Part shown: piece after piece, positions 1-6,722 of the stretch | Layout: the number at the start of each line of letters is the position of its first letter | Numbering within the stretch: the stretch's first letter is position 1 | Assembly: GCA_013205585.1 (NCBI GenBank) | Contig: JABMML010000216.1 | Coordinates: 1-13,246 of the forward strand | Length of the DNA stretch: 13,246 nucleotides | Direction: 5' to 3' | Source of the DNA: Chitinophagaceae bacterium | Lineage (GTDB): Bacteria > Bacteroidota > Bacteroidia > Chitinophagales > Chitinophagaceae | Notes under the pieces: model-generated | The model's input: only the letters and a program-made list of their open reading frames with translations | Databases searched by the model: none | Told to the model about the DNA's origin: nothing | Program-made: the position numbers and the translations under genes

Positions 1-15
1 ACTTTACAAAGAAAG

Positions 16-30
16 TAAACCTTAGGTTTA
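16..30. repeat. 15-bp perfect palindrome before the terminator
   Basis: TAAACCT at 16-22 and AGGTTTA at 24-30 are exact inverted copies around a single central T. In RNA this would form a 6-bp stem with a TTA loop, just 7 bases before the terminator stem. It may be an accessory hairpin in the 3' end of the upstream transcript, or a protein-binding palindrome. No coding function is visible here. Confidence 0.5.
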
Positions 31-37
31 TATATTT

Positions 38-67
38 AAAAGGGCCCCCTTTCGGGGCCCTTTTTTT
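38..67 (+). terminator. Rho-independent terminator of an upstream gene
   Basis: An 11-bp perfect stem (AAAAGGGCCCC at 38-48 pairing with GGGGCCCTTTT at 54-64) closes a 5-base loop (CTTTC) and runs into seven consecutive T residues at 61-67. Its GC-rich core stands out in AT-rich surroundings. It would end transcription of a gene lying left of the window and insulate xylB from it. The opposite strand has a poorer U-tract (TTTAAATATA), so it probably works mainly on the + strand. Confidence 0.92.
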
Positions 68-140
68 ATGCCTAATTTATAAATTAAGATGCCAAAAACA
101 GGCAACAATTTCTTAGTTTTAGATAGTAAGCAAACACTAT

Positions 141-1631
141 ATGTATTTACTAGGTATTGATATTGGCACTTCCTTTATTAAGGTTTCTTTAGTAGAAGCA
201 AGTACACAGCAATGTATTGTAACGGTGTCCTATCCAGATACTGAAAATGCCATAATCTCTCACCAAAATGGCTGGGCAGAACAGTCGCCTTTAATGTGGT
301 GGGAGCAGGTTCAAGCAGGTATTATAAAACTTCATCAGGCAGCTAAAATTGCCCTGCCTTCCTATAATTCAAATAATATTGCAGCCATTGGCATTGCCTA
401 TCAAATGCATGGGCTAGTATTAGTAGATAAAAATAAAAAGGTCCTAAGAGATAGTATTATTTGGTGTGACAGCAGGGCCGTATCTTATGGCGAAAAAGCT
501 TTTGATACAATTGGTCATGAAAAATGCTTATCGCATTTATTAAATTCACCAGGTAATTTTACAGCAGCTAAACTAGCCTGGGTAAAAGACAATGAACCAG
601 CTGTATATGGCCAAATTCATACAATAATGCTACCTGGCGATTTTATTGCCATGAGGCTCACAGGTGAAATTACTACCAGCATTGCAGCATTATCGGAAGG
701 TATATTTTGGGATTTTAAAAACAATAGTATTTCAAAAGAGGTATTAAATTATTTTGGTTTTGATGCATCTATTTTTCCAGCAGTGCAAGAAGTATTTAGT
801 AAACATGGTTTGTTAAGTACAACAGTTGCGAATGGCTTAGGTTTAAAAGCAGGCATACCTGTAACTTATAAAGCAGGAGACCAACCCAATAATGCACTTT
901 CTTTAAATGTAGTTCAGCCAGGTGAAGTAGCCGCTACAGCAGGCACTTCAGGGGTAATATATGGGGTAGGTAATACTTTATCTTATGACATGCAGTCAAG
1001 GGTGAATAGTTTTGCGCATATAAATCATACAAGTGCAGAAAATAGAATTGGTATGCTGCTTTGTATTAATGGTACGGGTATATTAAATAGCTGGGTTAAA
1101 AAATACATAGGGGCTAGTACAAATTATGCTACCATAAATGAAATGGCAGGAACTATTGCAGCAGGTAGTGATGGACTAAGTATTCTACCTTTTGGCAATG
1201 GAGCAGAGCGCATATTTAATAATAAAATTATAGGCGCTCAAATGCTGGGCATTGATTTAAATAAACATAGCGCAGCGCATATATATAGGGCGGCACAAGA
1301 AGGTATTGCCTTTACTTTTAGATATGGGCTTGATATTATGAGAGAAAATAATTTACAACCTTCTGTGATTAAAGTAGGCCAGGCAAATTTGTTTTTAAGC
1401 CCTGTATTTACCCATGCTTTTGTAAATGCAACCGGCGTGCCTGTAGCATTATACAATGTAGAAGGCAGTGTGGGCGCGGCTTTGGGCGCGGGCATAGGCG
1501 CAGGCATTTATAAAGAATTAAAAGACGCCTTTGCAGATACAAAACCTATTGAACGCATAGAGCCTACTGAAACAAAACTATATGATGCACTTTATGAAAA
1601 TTGGAAAACTAAACTAGCAAAATTTATATAA
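141..1631 (+). CDS. xylB: Xylulokinase (FGGY family carbohydrate kinase)
   Basis: Cytoplasmic kinase that phosphorylates D-xylulose to D-xylulose 5-phosphate with ATP, feeding the pentose phosphate pathway. The N-terminal FGGY half starts with the phosphate-binding motif GIDIGTS (residues 5-11, Asp7). The sugar-binding YQMHG motif follows at 87-91, close to the QMHG of E. coli XylB. AGDQPNN at 245-251 supplies the expected catalytic base, Asp247. The C-terminal half has the second ATP motif (ATAGTSG, 265-271) and ends with the GQANLFLSP and GSVGAALGAG motifs that I associate with Bacteroidota xylulokinases. At 496 residues it is full length (E. coli XylB is about 484). The start is the first ATG after the terminator, with no Shine-Dalgarno, as is usual in this phylum. 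xylA lies 82 bases downstream, which supports xylulose as the substrate over other FGGY sugars. Confidence 0.94.
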   Translation: MYLLGIDIGTSFIKVSLVEASTQQCIVTVSYPDTENAIISHQNGWAEQSPLMWWEQVQAGIIKLHQAAKIALPSYNSNNIAAIGIAYQMHGLVLVDKNKKVLRDSIIWCDSRAVSYGEKAFDTIGHEKCLSHLLNSPGNFTAAKLAWVKDNEPAVYGQIHTIMLPGDFIAMRLTGEITTSIAALSEGIFWDFKNNSISKEVLNYFGFDASIFPAVQEVFSKHGLLSTTVANGLGLKAGIPVTYKAGDQPNNALSLNVVQPGEVAATAGTSGVIYGVGNTLSYDMQSRVNSFAHINHTSAENRIGMLLCINGTGILNSWVKKYIGASTNYATINEMAGTIAAGSDGLSILPFGNGAERIFNNKIIGAQMLGIDLNKHSAAHIYRAAQEGIAFTFRYGLDIMRENNLQPSVIKVGQANLFLSPVFTHAFVNATGVPVALYNVEGSVGAALGAGIGAGIYKELKDAFADTKPIERIEPTETKLYDALYENWKTKLAKFI

Positions 1632-1713
1632 GAATAAATAATACTTAGTCATTGCATCAAAATATTAATAAAAAGAACAATCAAATAATTTATAAACTTT
1701 AATACTCTATTTT

Positions 1714-3042
1714 ATGTCAGTACTACTTGGAGAAAAAGAATTTTTTAAAGGCATAGGTCAAATTAAATACGAAGGCTTAGATAGCGATAATCCATTAAGC
1801 TATCGTTGGTATGATGAAAGCAAAGTAGTGGCAGGCAAGCCCATGAAAGACTGGTTACGCTTTGCAGTAGCCTATTGGCATAGTTTTGTAGGCAATGGGG
1901 GAGATCCTTTTGGAGAACCTACGCATATTTTTCCTTGGAATGAAAAACAAGATGCAGTGGCGCGCGCCAAAGACAAGGCCGATGCGGCATTTGAATTTAT
2001 TAGTAAGCTAGGTCTTCCTTATTATTGCTTTCATGATGTGGATGTAGTAGACTATACCAATGATGTAAATGAAAACGATAGTCGCTTACAAACGCTTACT
2101 GCTTATTTAAAAGAAAAACAAAAAGCCAGTGGCGTAAAATTATTATGGGGCACAGCGAATGTGTTTAGCAATAAGCGTTACATGAATGGGGCTTCTACCA
2201 ATCCCGATTTTCATGTATTATCACATGCAGCAGCACAAGTTAAAGGCGCCTTAGATGCAACCATTGCACTAGGCGGAGAGAATTATGTATTCTGGGGTGG
2301 AAGAGAAGGCTATATGTCGCTACTGAATACCAATATGAAAAGAGAGAAAGAACATTTGGCTAAGTTTCTACATACTGCCAAGGACTATGCAAGAAAAAAT
2401 GGTTTTAAAGGAACTTTTTTTATTGAGCCTAAGCCTTGTGAACCTACTAAGCATCAATACGATTATGATAGCGAAACAGTCATAGGATTTTTAAGACAAT
2501 ACGATTTACTAAATGATTTCAAATTAAATATTGAAGTGAACCATGCTACACTTGCGGGTCATACCTTTCAACATGAATTACAAGTAGCCGTGGACGCAGG
2601 TATGTTAGGTAGTATGGACGCCAATAGAGGCGATTACCAAAACGGATGGGATACCGATCAGTTCCCAACTAATATTAACGAGTTGGTAGAGTCTATGCTT
2701 ATTATTGTAGAAGCAGGTGGCTTTCAAGGAGGCGGAATTAACTTCGATGCCAAGCGCAGAAGAAACTCCACCGACCCTGCCGATTTATTTCATGCACATA
2801 TTGGAGGCATTGATACTTTTGCCCGTGCTTTAATTACAGCAGATACGATTTTACAAAAATCGGAGTATACAAAAATTCGCTCTACTAGGTATGCTTCTTT
2901 TGATGCAGGTAAAGGCAAGGACTTTGAACAAGGAAAATTAAGTTTAGAGGACTTAAGAGCCTATGCCCTAGAGAATGGAGAACCTAATACAATTAGCGGC
3001 CAACAAGAATTAATAGAAAATATTATTAATAGGTATATTTAA
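1714..3042 (+). CDS. xylA: Xylose isomerase
   Basis: Interconverts D-xylose and D-xylulose in the cytoplasm, the step before XylB. The 442-residue length matches the class II (E. coli type, about 440) enzymes. Every key residue is present at a constant +6 offset from E. coli numbering: His107 and Asp110 in FHDVDV, Glu238 and Lys240 in IEPKP, Glu274 and His277 in IEVNH, Asp302 in MDANRGD, Asp313 and Asp315 in GWDTDQ, and Asp345 in NFDAK. These form the two divalent-metal sites and the proton-shuttling centre. The highly conserved [10 protein letters not shown] stretch follows the first metal ligand. It lies 82 bases after xylB, and its stop codon is only 3 bases before the next gene, so it is probably co-transcribed with both neighbours. 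I see no clear CRE or XylR operator. Confidence 0.97.
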   Translation: MSVLLGEKEFFKGIGQIKYEGLDSDNPLSYRWYDESKVVAGKPMKDWLRFAVAYWHSFVGNGGDPFGEPTHIFPWNEKQDAVARAKDKADAAFEFISKLGLPYYCFHDVDVVDYTNDVNENDSRLQTLTAYLKEKQKASGVKLLWGTANVFSNKRYMNGASTNPDFHVLSHAAAQVKGALDATIALGGENYVFWGGREGYMSLLNTNMKREKEHLAKFLHTAKDYARKNGFKGTFFIEPKPCEPTKHQYDYDSETVIGFLRQYDLLNDFKLNIEVNHATLAGHTFQHELQVAVDAGMLGSMDANRGDYQNGWDTDQFPTNINELVESMLIIVEAGGFQGGGINFDAKRRRNSTDPADLFHAHIGGIDTFARALITADTILQKSEYTKIRSTRYASFDAGKGKDFEQGKLSLEDLRAYALENGEPNTISGQQELIENIINRYI

Positions 3043-3045
3043 GTA

Positions 3046-4356
3046 ATGCAAGCAGCCGACAAAAAATTGGGTTTATGGACTAGTACTTCTTTAGTAGTAG
3101 GCAATATGATAGGGGCAGGTGTTTTTTTGATGCCTGCTACACTGGCTAGTTTTGGAGGTATTAGTTTAATAGGTTGGGTTTGCTCGGCTATGGGTGCTTT
3201 TTTACTTTCAAAAGTATTTGCACATTTAAGTTATTTATTACCGGCTGCCAATGGAGGTCCTTATGCTTATTCACAAAAAGGTTTAGGTGATTTTGCCGGT
3301 TTCTTAGTAGCATGGGGTTATTTAGTTTCGGTATGGTGTACTAATGCTGCTATTACAGTTTCTTTTATCAGTGCCCTCAGCACTTTTATTCCTGCCTTAG
3401 CCACAAATTCTGTATTAGCCATTGTAACTGGTTTAGCTACTATTTGGTTTTTAACATGGATTAATTCTTTAGGCATATTTACATCTGGTGTAGTGCAATT
3501 AATAACTACTATATTAAAAATTCTACCCATTATATTAATTGGCGTGGTAGGTTTATTTTATATTCAATGGGAAAATTTCTTACCCTTTAATTCAAGTGGT
3601 ACTTCTACTATTGCTGCTATTACTGCCACCACTACTTTAACTTTTTTTGCTTTCTTAGGTATTGAGTGTGCCACTATTCCTTCGGGCAGTGTGGCCAATT
3701 CAGCAGCCACAGTAGCCAAGGCTACTACACTTGGAACGCTTATTGCTACTGTGGTGTATATATTAAGTACAGTAAGTATTATGGGTATGATTCCAGCCGC
3801 TCAATTAAAAAATAGTGTAACACCCTTTGCCGACGCGGCAGTATTAATATGGGGCCATGGCGCCGAGTATTGGATAAGTGCAGGGGTGGCCATTGCTGCC
3901 TTTGGGGCTTTGAATGGTTATATATTAATTCAAGGTCAACTGCCTTTTGCCATTGCGAAGGATAAATTATTTCCTGCCATTTTTATGAAGCTGAATGCAA
4001 AAGGGGTACCCGTTTTAGGGGTGGTTATTTCAAGTGTATTTATTTCTATATTAATGAGTATGAATTATACCAAGGCATTAGTAGAGCAGTTTAAGTTTTT
4101 AATGCTAATGACTACTTCTACAATTTTAATTCCTTATATTTTTTGTACTGCCTCTTATTTAATTATGCGATTTGAATTACCCTTTAAGTCAAGCAAAAAT
4201 TTATCTATGGCTATTTTATTAGCCACACTCACTTTTATATTTTGTCTATGGTTAATAATAGGCCTGGGACAAGAAACTGTATTCTGGGGCTTTTTCTTAA
4301 CCATGTCTTCTGTACCTATTTATGTTTTTGCTGTTTGGAAACGAGATAAAGTTTAA
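3046..4356 (+). CDS. APC-family amino acid permease, AdiC/PotE-like
   Basis: Inner-membrane transporter of the amino acid-polyamine-organocation superfamily. Its 436 residues and hydrophobic profile fit 12 helices. It aligns along most of its length with E. coli AdiC, the arginine/agmatine antiporter: the unwound TM1 motif GNMIGAGVF (19-27), GGPYAYS (70-76), GIEC (205-208) and SIMGMIP (244-250) match. Tyr92, Asn100 and Glu207 correspond to AdiC Tyr93, Asn101 and Glu208. The two substrate-stacking tryptophans of AdiC, W202 and W293, become Phe201 and Tyr292, so the site stays aromatic but its specificity may differ. It starts 3 bases after the xylA stop, indicating shared mRNA, and is followed by an arginine-type amidinohydrolase gene. 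An arginine, methylarginine or polyamine substrate is inferred; the xyl context does not make it a sugar transporter. Confidence 0.85.
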   Translation: MQAADKKLGLWTSTSLVVGNMIGAGVFLMPATLASFGGISLIGWVCSAMGAFLLSKVFAHLSYLLPAANGGPYAYSQKGLGDFAGFLVAWGYLVSVWCTNAAITVSFISALSTFIPALATNSVLAIVTGLATIWFLTWINSLGIFTSGVVQLITTILKILPIILIGVVGLFYIQWENFLPFNSSGTSTIAAITATTTLTFFAFLGIECATIPSGSVANSAATVAKATTLGTLIATVVYILSTVSIMGMIPAAQLKNSVTPFADAAVLIWGHGAEYWISAGVAIAAFGALNGYILIQGQLPFAIAKDKLFPAIFMKLNAKGVPVLGVVISSVFISILMSMNYTKALVEQFKFLMLMTTSTILIPYIFCTASYLIMRFELPFKSSKNLSMAILLATLTFIFCLWLIIGLGQETVFWGFFLTMSSVPIYVFAVWKRDKV

Positions 4357-4420
4357 TTTTATTCATAAGATTATTTATAACATTGTTCATATAATTATTT
4401 CACCGTTTTAAATTTCCCTC

Positions 4421-5290
4421 ATGTCATCGCATTCAGAATCTGGAAAATTAAATTCTTTATTTATTAAAAAAGCCTCAGCTGCATTTATAAACGATGCGCA
4501 TATTGCTAAGCATTGGGAGGCCTTGAATTATTTAGGTAAACCCATTATGGATAAAGCACTTGCAGAGTACGATGCTTTTGAAAAAATTTTAAAAGACAAT
4601 GGAGCGCAGGTTTTTTATTTTCCTGAAGACCCTTCAGTGAATATGGATTCAATTTATTGCAGAGATGCTGCCATTGCCACAAGCAAGGGCATGATTATTT
4701 GCAATATGGGCAAAGAGGGTCGTAAAAATGAGCCCTTGGCCCAAGAAAAAGCCTATGAAGCTGAAGGTATTCCAGTACTCGGGGTCATTACCGCACCTGG
4801 AACCATTGAAGGGGGAGATGTTGCTTGGTTAGATGCTAAAACCTTGGCAGTAGGTCACACCTACAGAACCAATGAAGAAGGTATTAAACAAGTAAGCGCT
4901 TTATTGAAACCTTTAGGCGTGGAAGTAATTTCAGTGCCGATGCCACATTATAGAGGCCCATCCGATGTATTTCATTTAATGTCGGTATTAAGTCCTGTAG
5001 CGGATAATTTAGCGGTGGTGCATTCTGCTTTAATTCCTATTGTCTTTAGAAATGAATTAATTGCAAGAGGTTTTGAATTAGTAGAAGTACCAGCATCGGA
5101 ATTTGATAGCATGGGTTGTAATGTACTAGCCTTAGCGCCGCGTACTTGTTTAATGGTAAAGGGAAATCCTATTACGAAGTCTCGATTAGAGGCAGCAGGT
5201 TGCAAAGTAATAGAGTATGAAGGTGCAGAAATTAGTGTGAAAGGAGGAGGAGGTCCTACTTGCTTAACGCGCCCAGTATCGCGTAATTAA
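4421..5290 (+). CDS. Guanidino-group hydrolase, dimethylarginine dimethylaminohydrolase/arginine deiminase superfamily
   Basis: A 289-residue alpha/beta-propeller enzyme predicted to attack the guanidinium carbon of arginine or N-omega-methylarginine, giving citrulline plus ammonia or a methylamine. Visible centre: DSIYCRD (76-82, Arg81-Asp82), IEGGDV (129-134, Glu130 and Asp133), the catalytic His185 in VFHLMS, and the nucleophile Cys281 in GGGPTCLTRP near the C-terminus. This is the Glu/His/Cys arrangement of DDAH and arginine deiminase. The length fits DDAH (about 250-290) better than bacterial arginine deiminase ArcA (about 400). No signal peptide is seen. The gene lies 64 bases after the AdiC-like permease, and together they suggest uptake and breakdown of a guanidino substrate. 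No citrulline-processing genes (arcB, arcC) are in the window. Exact substrate is unresolved; the family assignment is firm. Confidence 0.85.
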   Translation: MSSHSESGKLNSLFIKKASAAFINDAHIAKHWEALNYLGKPIMDKALAEYDAFEKILKDNGAQVFYFPEDPSVNMDSIYCRDAAIATSKGMIICNMGKEGRKNEPLAQEKAYEAEGIPVLGVITAPGTIEGGDVAWLDAKTLAVGHTYRTNEEGIKQVSALLKPLGVEVISVPMPHYRGPSDVFHLMSVLSPVADNLAVVHSALIPIVFRNELIARGFELVEVPASEFDSMGCNVLALAPRTCLMVKGNPITKSRLEAAGCKVIEYEGAEISVKGGGGPTCLTRPVSRN

Positions 5291-5337
5291 ATTCGTGTGA
5301 TTAAAAAATAAAAATAATACTTATATAAAAGCTAGTA

Positions 5338-5357
5338 ATACTTATTCTTAAAAGTAT
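5338..5357. terminator. Weak candidate terminator hairpin between convergent genes
   Basis: ATACTT (5338-5343) and AAGTAT (5352-5357) form a 6-bp AT-rich stem with an 8-base loop, followed by GTTTTTATTT on the + strand. It lies in the 71-base gap between the hydrolase gene and the oppositely oriented acetyltransferase gene, where a terminator is expected. The stem has a single G-C pair, so the call is tentative. Confidence 0.3.
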
Positions 5358-5361
5358 GTTT

Positions 5362-5937
5362 TTATTTATTCCAATCCCATAATACGATATCCCAAGAATC
5401 GCCACCATAGCCAATGGTATGTATAATTTCAAAGCCTGTTTTTAAATGCGCTTTAATAGATCTTGGATTGTCCTTTGCTACATCGGTAATACAATAAGTG
5501 AATTCTTTTTGTAATTCAGTTTTAAAAAAGCCATACATTTTTTGTACAAGTCCTTGGCCTCGATAATTCTTACCTACACAAAGCTGTCCCACTAAAATAT
5601 AATTCGTTTCATTTAATGGCTTATTGTTAAAGCTTAATTTATCTGTTTCATCAAATAAGCTATCTAAAAGTGGATGCCCTCCATAAATAGATTTTAAAGC
5701 CACCATGGCATAGCCTACTACTTTATCACCTTCCTTAGCAATTACAGAAGGGCTGGCAGTATTCATTTGTTTTAAAAATTCAAAACTATATTCTGCTGTC
5801 ACAAAACCTTCCTTAGCCGCTTCTTCAGTACTAATTAAATTTTTTAAATTTTTTTTTTGTAATAAACGAATGCCTTCAATTTCTGCATCATTACTTACAC
5901 GCACTATTTCAATCATCTTTATTATTTTATCTTGCAT
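5362..5937 (-). CDS. GNAT-family N-acetyltransferase
   Basis: A 191-residue GCN5-related acetyltransferase that would move an acetyl group from acetyl-CoA to an amine; the acceptor is unknown. The acetyl-CoA pyrophosphate-binding motif A is clear: LVGQLCV (beta 4, 115-121) followed by YRGQGL (125-130, the Q/RxxGxG/A signature). VAKDNPRSIKAHLKTGFE (153-170) is the usual motif B with the N-x-x-S-x-x-x-x-x-x-x-G-F pattern. The C-terminal strand is GDSWDIVLWDW. Two starts are possible: the one given, or Met8 (codon 5916-5914), which would put MIEIVRV, a typical GNAT first strand, at the N-terminus. Neither has a ribosome site. It lies 33 bases downstream of the small membrane-protein gene on the same strand and is probably in its operon. 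Confidence 0.85.
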   Translation of the reverse strand: MQDKIIKMIEIVRVSNDAEIEGIRLLQKKNLKNLISTEEAAKEGFVTAEYSFEFLKQMNTASPSVIAKEGDKVVGYAMVALKSIYGGHPLLDSLFDETDKLSFNNKPLNETNYILVGQLCVGKNYRGQGLVQKMYGFFKTELQKEFTYCITDVAKDNPRSIKAHLKTGFEIIHTIGYGGDSWDIVLWDWNK

Positions 5938-5970
5938 TAGTGTATCTACTAATTCAATTGACTATTATAA

Positions 5971-6225
5971 TTATGCTTTATTTTTATCTTTCTTACTAAG
6001 CATTATTATTGCAATAATGACCCAGATAATATTTACGAACATGGAAGGGTAGGCTTGATGGAAGTAGGTGTTCGCTACAAAAAATAACCCCCCAATAATA
6101 TTGGCTAAAACATACAATTTACTAGTAGCTGCCAGCCTGCCGGTGATATTTAAAGCGTAGGAGCCGACAATCAATACAGAGGCTATCCAGCCCAATATTT
6201 CTATAAGTGTTTCAAAACGTATCAT
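5971..6225 (-). CDS. Small CBU_0592-like membrane protein
   Basis: An 84-residue integral membrane protein with three predicted helices at about residues 7-25, 37-54 and 60-77, and a lysine-rich tail (KKDKNK) that is probably cytoplasmic. LGWIASVL, the SYALNITGRL segment, SKLYVLAN and YPSMFVNIIW match my memory of the CBU_0592-type family, which is widespread and has no known function. It is the first gene of a two-gene - strand unit with the GNAT gene and diverges from the secreted-protein/dab operon across a 112-base intergenic region (6226-6337). No clear -7 box was found for this orientation. Confidence 0.8.
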   Translation of the reverse strand: MIRFETLIEILGWIASVLIVGSYALNITGRLAATSKLYVLANIIGGLFFVANTYFHQAYPSMFVNIIWVIIAIIMLSKKDKNKA

Positions 6226-6304
6226 TGTATAAAAATACGAATAATAACGGCTAATATGTTAAACAAGTGTTAGGCTATTTTAAGTTTTTGATTAAAGTGG
6301 CTGT

Positions 6305-6323
6305 TATTAATTAATTATTAATA
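6305..6323. promoter_or_regulatory. Inverted repeat overlapping the -7 box (candidate operator)
   Basis: TATTAAT (6305-6311) and ATTAATA (6317-6323) are exact inverted copies separated by 5 bases. The right arm overlaps the first two bases of the promoter -7 element at 6322-6329, a position where a bound dimer would block RNA polymerase. The region is very AT-rich, so a chance palindrome is quite possible. Confidence 0.35.
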
Positions 6324-6329
6324 CATTTG
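6322..6329 (+). promoter_or_regulatory. Bacteroidota-type -7 promoter element (TACATTTG)
   Basis: TACATTTG is an exact match to the Bacteroidota sigma-A -7 consensus TAnnTTTG. It lies 8 bases before the ATG at 6338, so transcription would start within a few bases of the start codon, giving a very short leader. A well-placed -33 TTG is missing: the nearest TTG ends at 6290, which leaves a 31-base spacer. This is the best promoter candidate for the operon beginning with the secreted protein. Confidence 0.5.
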
Positions 6330-6337
6330 CTTATATT

Positions 6338-6625
6338 ATGAAAAGGCAAATCATTTCTATATTCTTCTTGTTTATCATTTCGTTTCATGTGATTCCAATT
6401 AAAAGTTTTTTTAATTCGAACCAAATTGAAATGTCTCAAGACATTTTCGAAGACGAAGTTGAAAAGGCGGAGGGGAAATCTAAAAAATTTGAAACGAATC
6501 ATTCTTTTTTTCTTGAATGCGCAACTATTCCTAATGCAGTTACAATTTTTAGTTTACATATTCAAATGGGCCAATTAGCCCAAGGGCATTCTAATGCCAA
6601 TTTTATACCTCCTATTTTTTCATAG
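6338..6625 (+). CDS. Small predicted secreted protein, function unknown
   Basis: A 95-residue protein that I do not recognise. It has a typical export signal: basic start MKRQ, hydrophobic core IISIFFLFIISF (residues 5-16), and a possible cleavage zone around residues 18-24. The mature part has a charged segment rich in Glu and Lys (about 36-53), one cysteine (Cys61), and a hydrophobic C-terminus ending in IPPIFS. No lipobox is visible. It is the first gene after the divergent promoter region and lies 97 bases before dabA on the same strand, so it may be co-transcribed with the inorganic-carbon genes. The exact -7 box just upstream and the signal peptide support a real gene. A periplasmic accessory role in carbon uptake is only a guess from position. 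Confidence 0.6.
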   Translation: MKRQIISIFFLFIISFHVIPIKSFFNSNQIEMSQDIFEDEVEKAEGKSKKFETNHSFFLECATIPNAVTIFSLHIQMGQLAQGHSNANFIPPIFS

Positions 6626-6632
6626 GGCTAGG

Positions 6633-6664
6633 CTACTTTTAAGAAGCTACCTTTCTACTTTTAA
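6633..6664 (+). repeat. Tandem 10-bp direct repeat upstream of dabA
   Basis: CTACTTTTAA occurs at 6633-6642 and again at 6655-6664, 22 bases apart, about two helical turns. Each copy contains TACTTTTA, one mismatch from the TAnnTTTG -7 consensus. The pair lies just after the secreted-protein stop and 59 bases before dabA. It could be a regulator site or a secondary promoter; it has not been recognised as any known operator. Confidence 0.35.
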
Positions 6665-6722
6665 TCAATTGTCGGTTATATAAAACCGTTACGATTAAAC
6701 TTTACTTATCACAAAACATTGT

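Noticed and set aside
114..121. TAGTTTTA as a -7 element for xylB
   Set aside because: One mismatch from TAnnTTTG and no TTG at the right distance upstream. Such matches are frequent by chance in AT-rich DNA.
1238..1507. Reverse-strand open frame inside xylB
   Set aside because: Low-complexity Ala/Pro-rich product antisense to the conserved C-terminal ATP-binding region of xylB, with no start context. It is a shadow of the real gene.
5870..6052. Forward open frame overlapping the GNAT and small membrane-protein genes
   Set aside because: It runs antisense across the start of one gene and the end of the other. The product is Ile/Ser-rich, as expected from complementing AT-rich membrane-protein codons.
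6311..6502. Reverse-strand open frame opposite the secreted-protein gene
   Set aside because: It is antisense to a frame with a clean signal peptide and an exact promoter box, and has no recognisable motif.
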